Positions 62,930 through 64,000 of a DNA stretch of 64,000 bases are shown here, piece by piece. The notes under the pieces were generated by a model. It did not search any database and was not told the origin of the DNA. It saw only the letters and a list, made by a program, of their open reading frames with translations. Source of the DNA: Saprospiraceae bacterium (GTDB lineage Bacteria > Bacteroidota > Bacteroidia > Chitinophagales > Saprospiraceae); assembly GCA_022841345.1 (NCBI GenBank), contig JALHRR010000028.1, forward strand, positions 1-64,000. The letters are read 5' to 3'. Positions within the stretch are counted from its first letter, which is position 1. Each line of letters begins with the position of its first letter. Made by a program: the position numbers and the translations under genes.

Positions 62930-64000
62930 ATGGAAACACAAAATAGCTTTGATCAAAAATTCGGGGAGCAAGCATTCACATTTGATGATGTATTACTAGT
63001 CCCTGCTCATTCAGAAGTCCTTCCCAGAGAAGTAGATTTACGCTCCCAACTGACTACTGATATTCGACTGAATGTTCCCATCATTTCTGCTGCAATGGAT
63101 ACAGTGACTGAAAAAGCACTGGCTATCTCAATTGCCCGACAAGGTGGAATGGGAATCGTGCACAAAAACATGAGCATCGAAGATCAGGCCGATCATGTGC
63201 GAAGTGTGAAAAGAAGTGAAAGTGGTATGATCCTCGATCCTGTGACGCTGGGTGAAGATGCCAAAATTGCGGATGCCCAGGAACTCATGCGCAAATACAA
63301 AATCGGTGGAATTCCTATCATCAACAATCAAAACAAACTCATCGGTATCCTGACCAACCGGGATTTGAGATTTGAAGATACAATGAACAGGCCTGTCAAA
63401 GAGGTCATGACAAAGATCAACCTGATCACGGCTCCTGCAGGTACAACACTGACAGAGGCGCAGGAGATTCTGCAGACAAATAAAATCGAGAAACTTCCTG
63501 TGATAGATGATTCCAATACATTAGTGGGACTTATTACTTATAAAGATATTATCAAAGACAAAGATTATCCAGTGGCCTGCAAAGATAAGCACGGCCGGCT
63601 TGTAGTGGGTGCAGCTGTGGGAATTGCCGCTGACACGATGGAGCGGGTGGAAGCCCTGGTCCATGTGGGTGCAGATGTTATCATTGTAGACACTGCTCAT
63701 GGACATTCCACAGGTGTATTGAAGATGATCAAACAAGTCAGAGAAGCATTTCCTTACTTGCAAATCATAGGAGGTAATGTAGCCACCGGAGATGCAGCGC
63801 TGGCATTAGTGCAAGCAGGAGTGAATGGAGTGAAGGTCGGTGTAGGACCTGGAAGTATCTGCACTACCCGGGTAGTAGCCGGTGTAGGGGTTCCGCAGTT
63901 AACTGCCATTTACAATGCAAAAAGAGCGATTGCTCACACCGGAGTGCCTGTCGTAGGCGACGGGGGTGTCAGATATACAGGAGATATTGCCAAGGCTATA
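62930..64000 (+). CDS. guaB: IMP dehydrogenase, 5' part
   Basis: Open to the window end, 357 codons present of about 490. It oxidises IMP to XMP in guanine nucleotide synthesis. The N-terminus has [20 protein letters not shown]. Two CBS domains lie at about 95-210 ([14 protein letters not shown]..., [16 protein letters not shown]). The catalytic loop [11 protein letters not shown] places the catalytic cysteine at about C311. The frame is intact; the 3' end lies outside the window. Confidence 0.96.
   Translation, partial: METQNSFDQKFGEQAFTFDDVLLVPAHSEVLPREVDLRSQLTTDIRLNVPIISAAMDTVTEKALAISIARQGGMGIVHKNMSIEDQADHVRSVKRSESGMILDPVTLGEDAKIADAQELMRKYKIGGIPIINNQNKLIGILTNRDLRFEDTMNRPVKEVMTKINLITAPAGTTLTEAQEILQTNKIEKLPVIDDSNTLVGLITYKDIIKDKDYPVACKDKHGRLVVGAAVGIAADTMERVEALVHVGADVIIVDTAHGHSTGVLKMIKQVREAFPYLQIIGGNVATGDAALALVQAGVNGVKVGVGPGSICTTRVVAGVGVPQLTAIYNAKRAIAHTGVPVVGDGGVRYTGDIAKAI

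Overview
The window is typical Bacteroidota chromosome, most likely from a Saprospiria-like member. The evidence is T9SS type A C-terminal sorting domains, families largely confined to the phylum (DUF4296, DUF3078, DUF3098, DUF2911), SusC-like receptor architecture, and promoters of the Bacteroidota form TTTG-N18/19-TAnnTTTG. Gene-sparse, repeat-rich intergenic regions separate short operons. No rRNA, tRNA or CRISPR array was found.

Layout: 0-7 kb holds a SixA-like phosphatase, a DUF4296 lipoprotein, an OmpR-type two-component pair, and a divergent 1233-residue NtrY-like kinase. 7-9 kb holds a T9SS-secreted protein and a small lipoprotein. 9.2-16 kb is an accessory island with every gene on the minus strand: two unknown small membrane proteins, a TIR-domain protein, a STAND-like ATPase with 33-residue Sel1/TPR-like repeats, an overlapping AAA-type ATPase, and an orphan HigA-like repressor. 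The ATPase operon has a recognisable promoter covered by six evenly spaced TTGCAA palindromes. The repressor gene has its own 24-bp perfect palindrome. This island is the best candidate for an undescribed defence or regulated cell-death system.

16-31 kb is housekeeping: ribA-mazG, msrA-msrB, a compact promoter/terminator unit that may encode a ~110-nt RNA, the ftsX-DUF3098-uppP-truB operon, nhaC, a YebC-family gene, an outer-membrane barrel, NUDIX, a DUF4442 thioesterase-like gene, DUF2911, and a di-haem peroxidase. 31-41 kb holds an IS1595-type transposase, an ABC exporter, a WYL regulator, a DinB protein, a second di-haem peroxidase and a convergent TonB-dependent receptor. 41-55 kb holds surface proteins and lipoproteins, a TPR histidine kinase, uvrA, an ECF sigma factor, pruA, a secreted DinB protein, an amidohydrolase lipoprotein and sppA. 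55-61 kb carries two FAS1-repeat T9SS proteins with four and six domains. The window closes with a lipoprotein, tadA and the 5' part of guaB.

Repeats are the second theme. Three loci carry tandem perfect hairpins of unrelated sequence separated by a constant GTGAY motif. A 45-55-bp unit containing GGCTGTT, CGATTAA and TTCACCGCTTAA recurs five times. There are also a duplicated 18-bp palindrome with flanks, an exact 31-bp GC-rich repeat about 46 kb apart, and a 59-bp duplicate. All are intergenic. All identifications rest on reading motifs and family resemblance; no database search was run.
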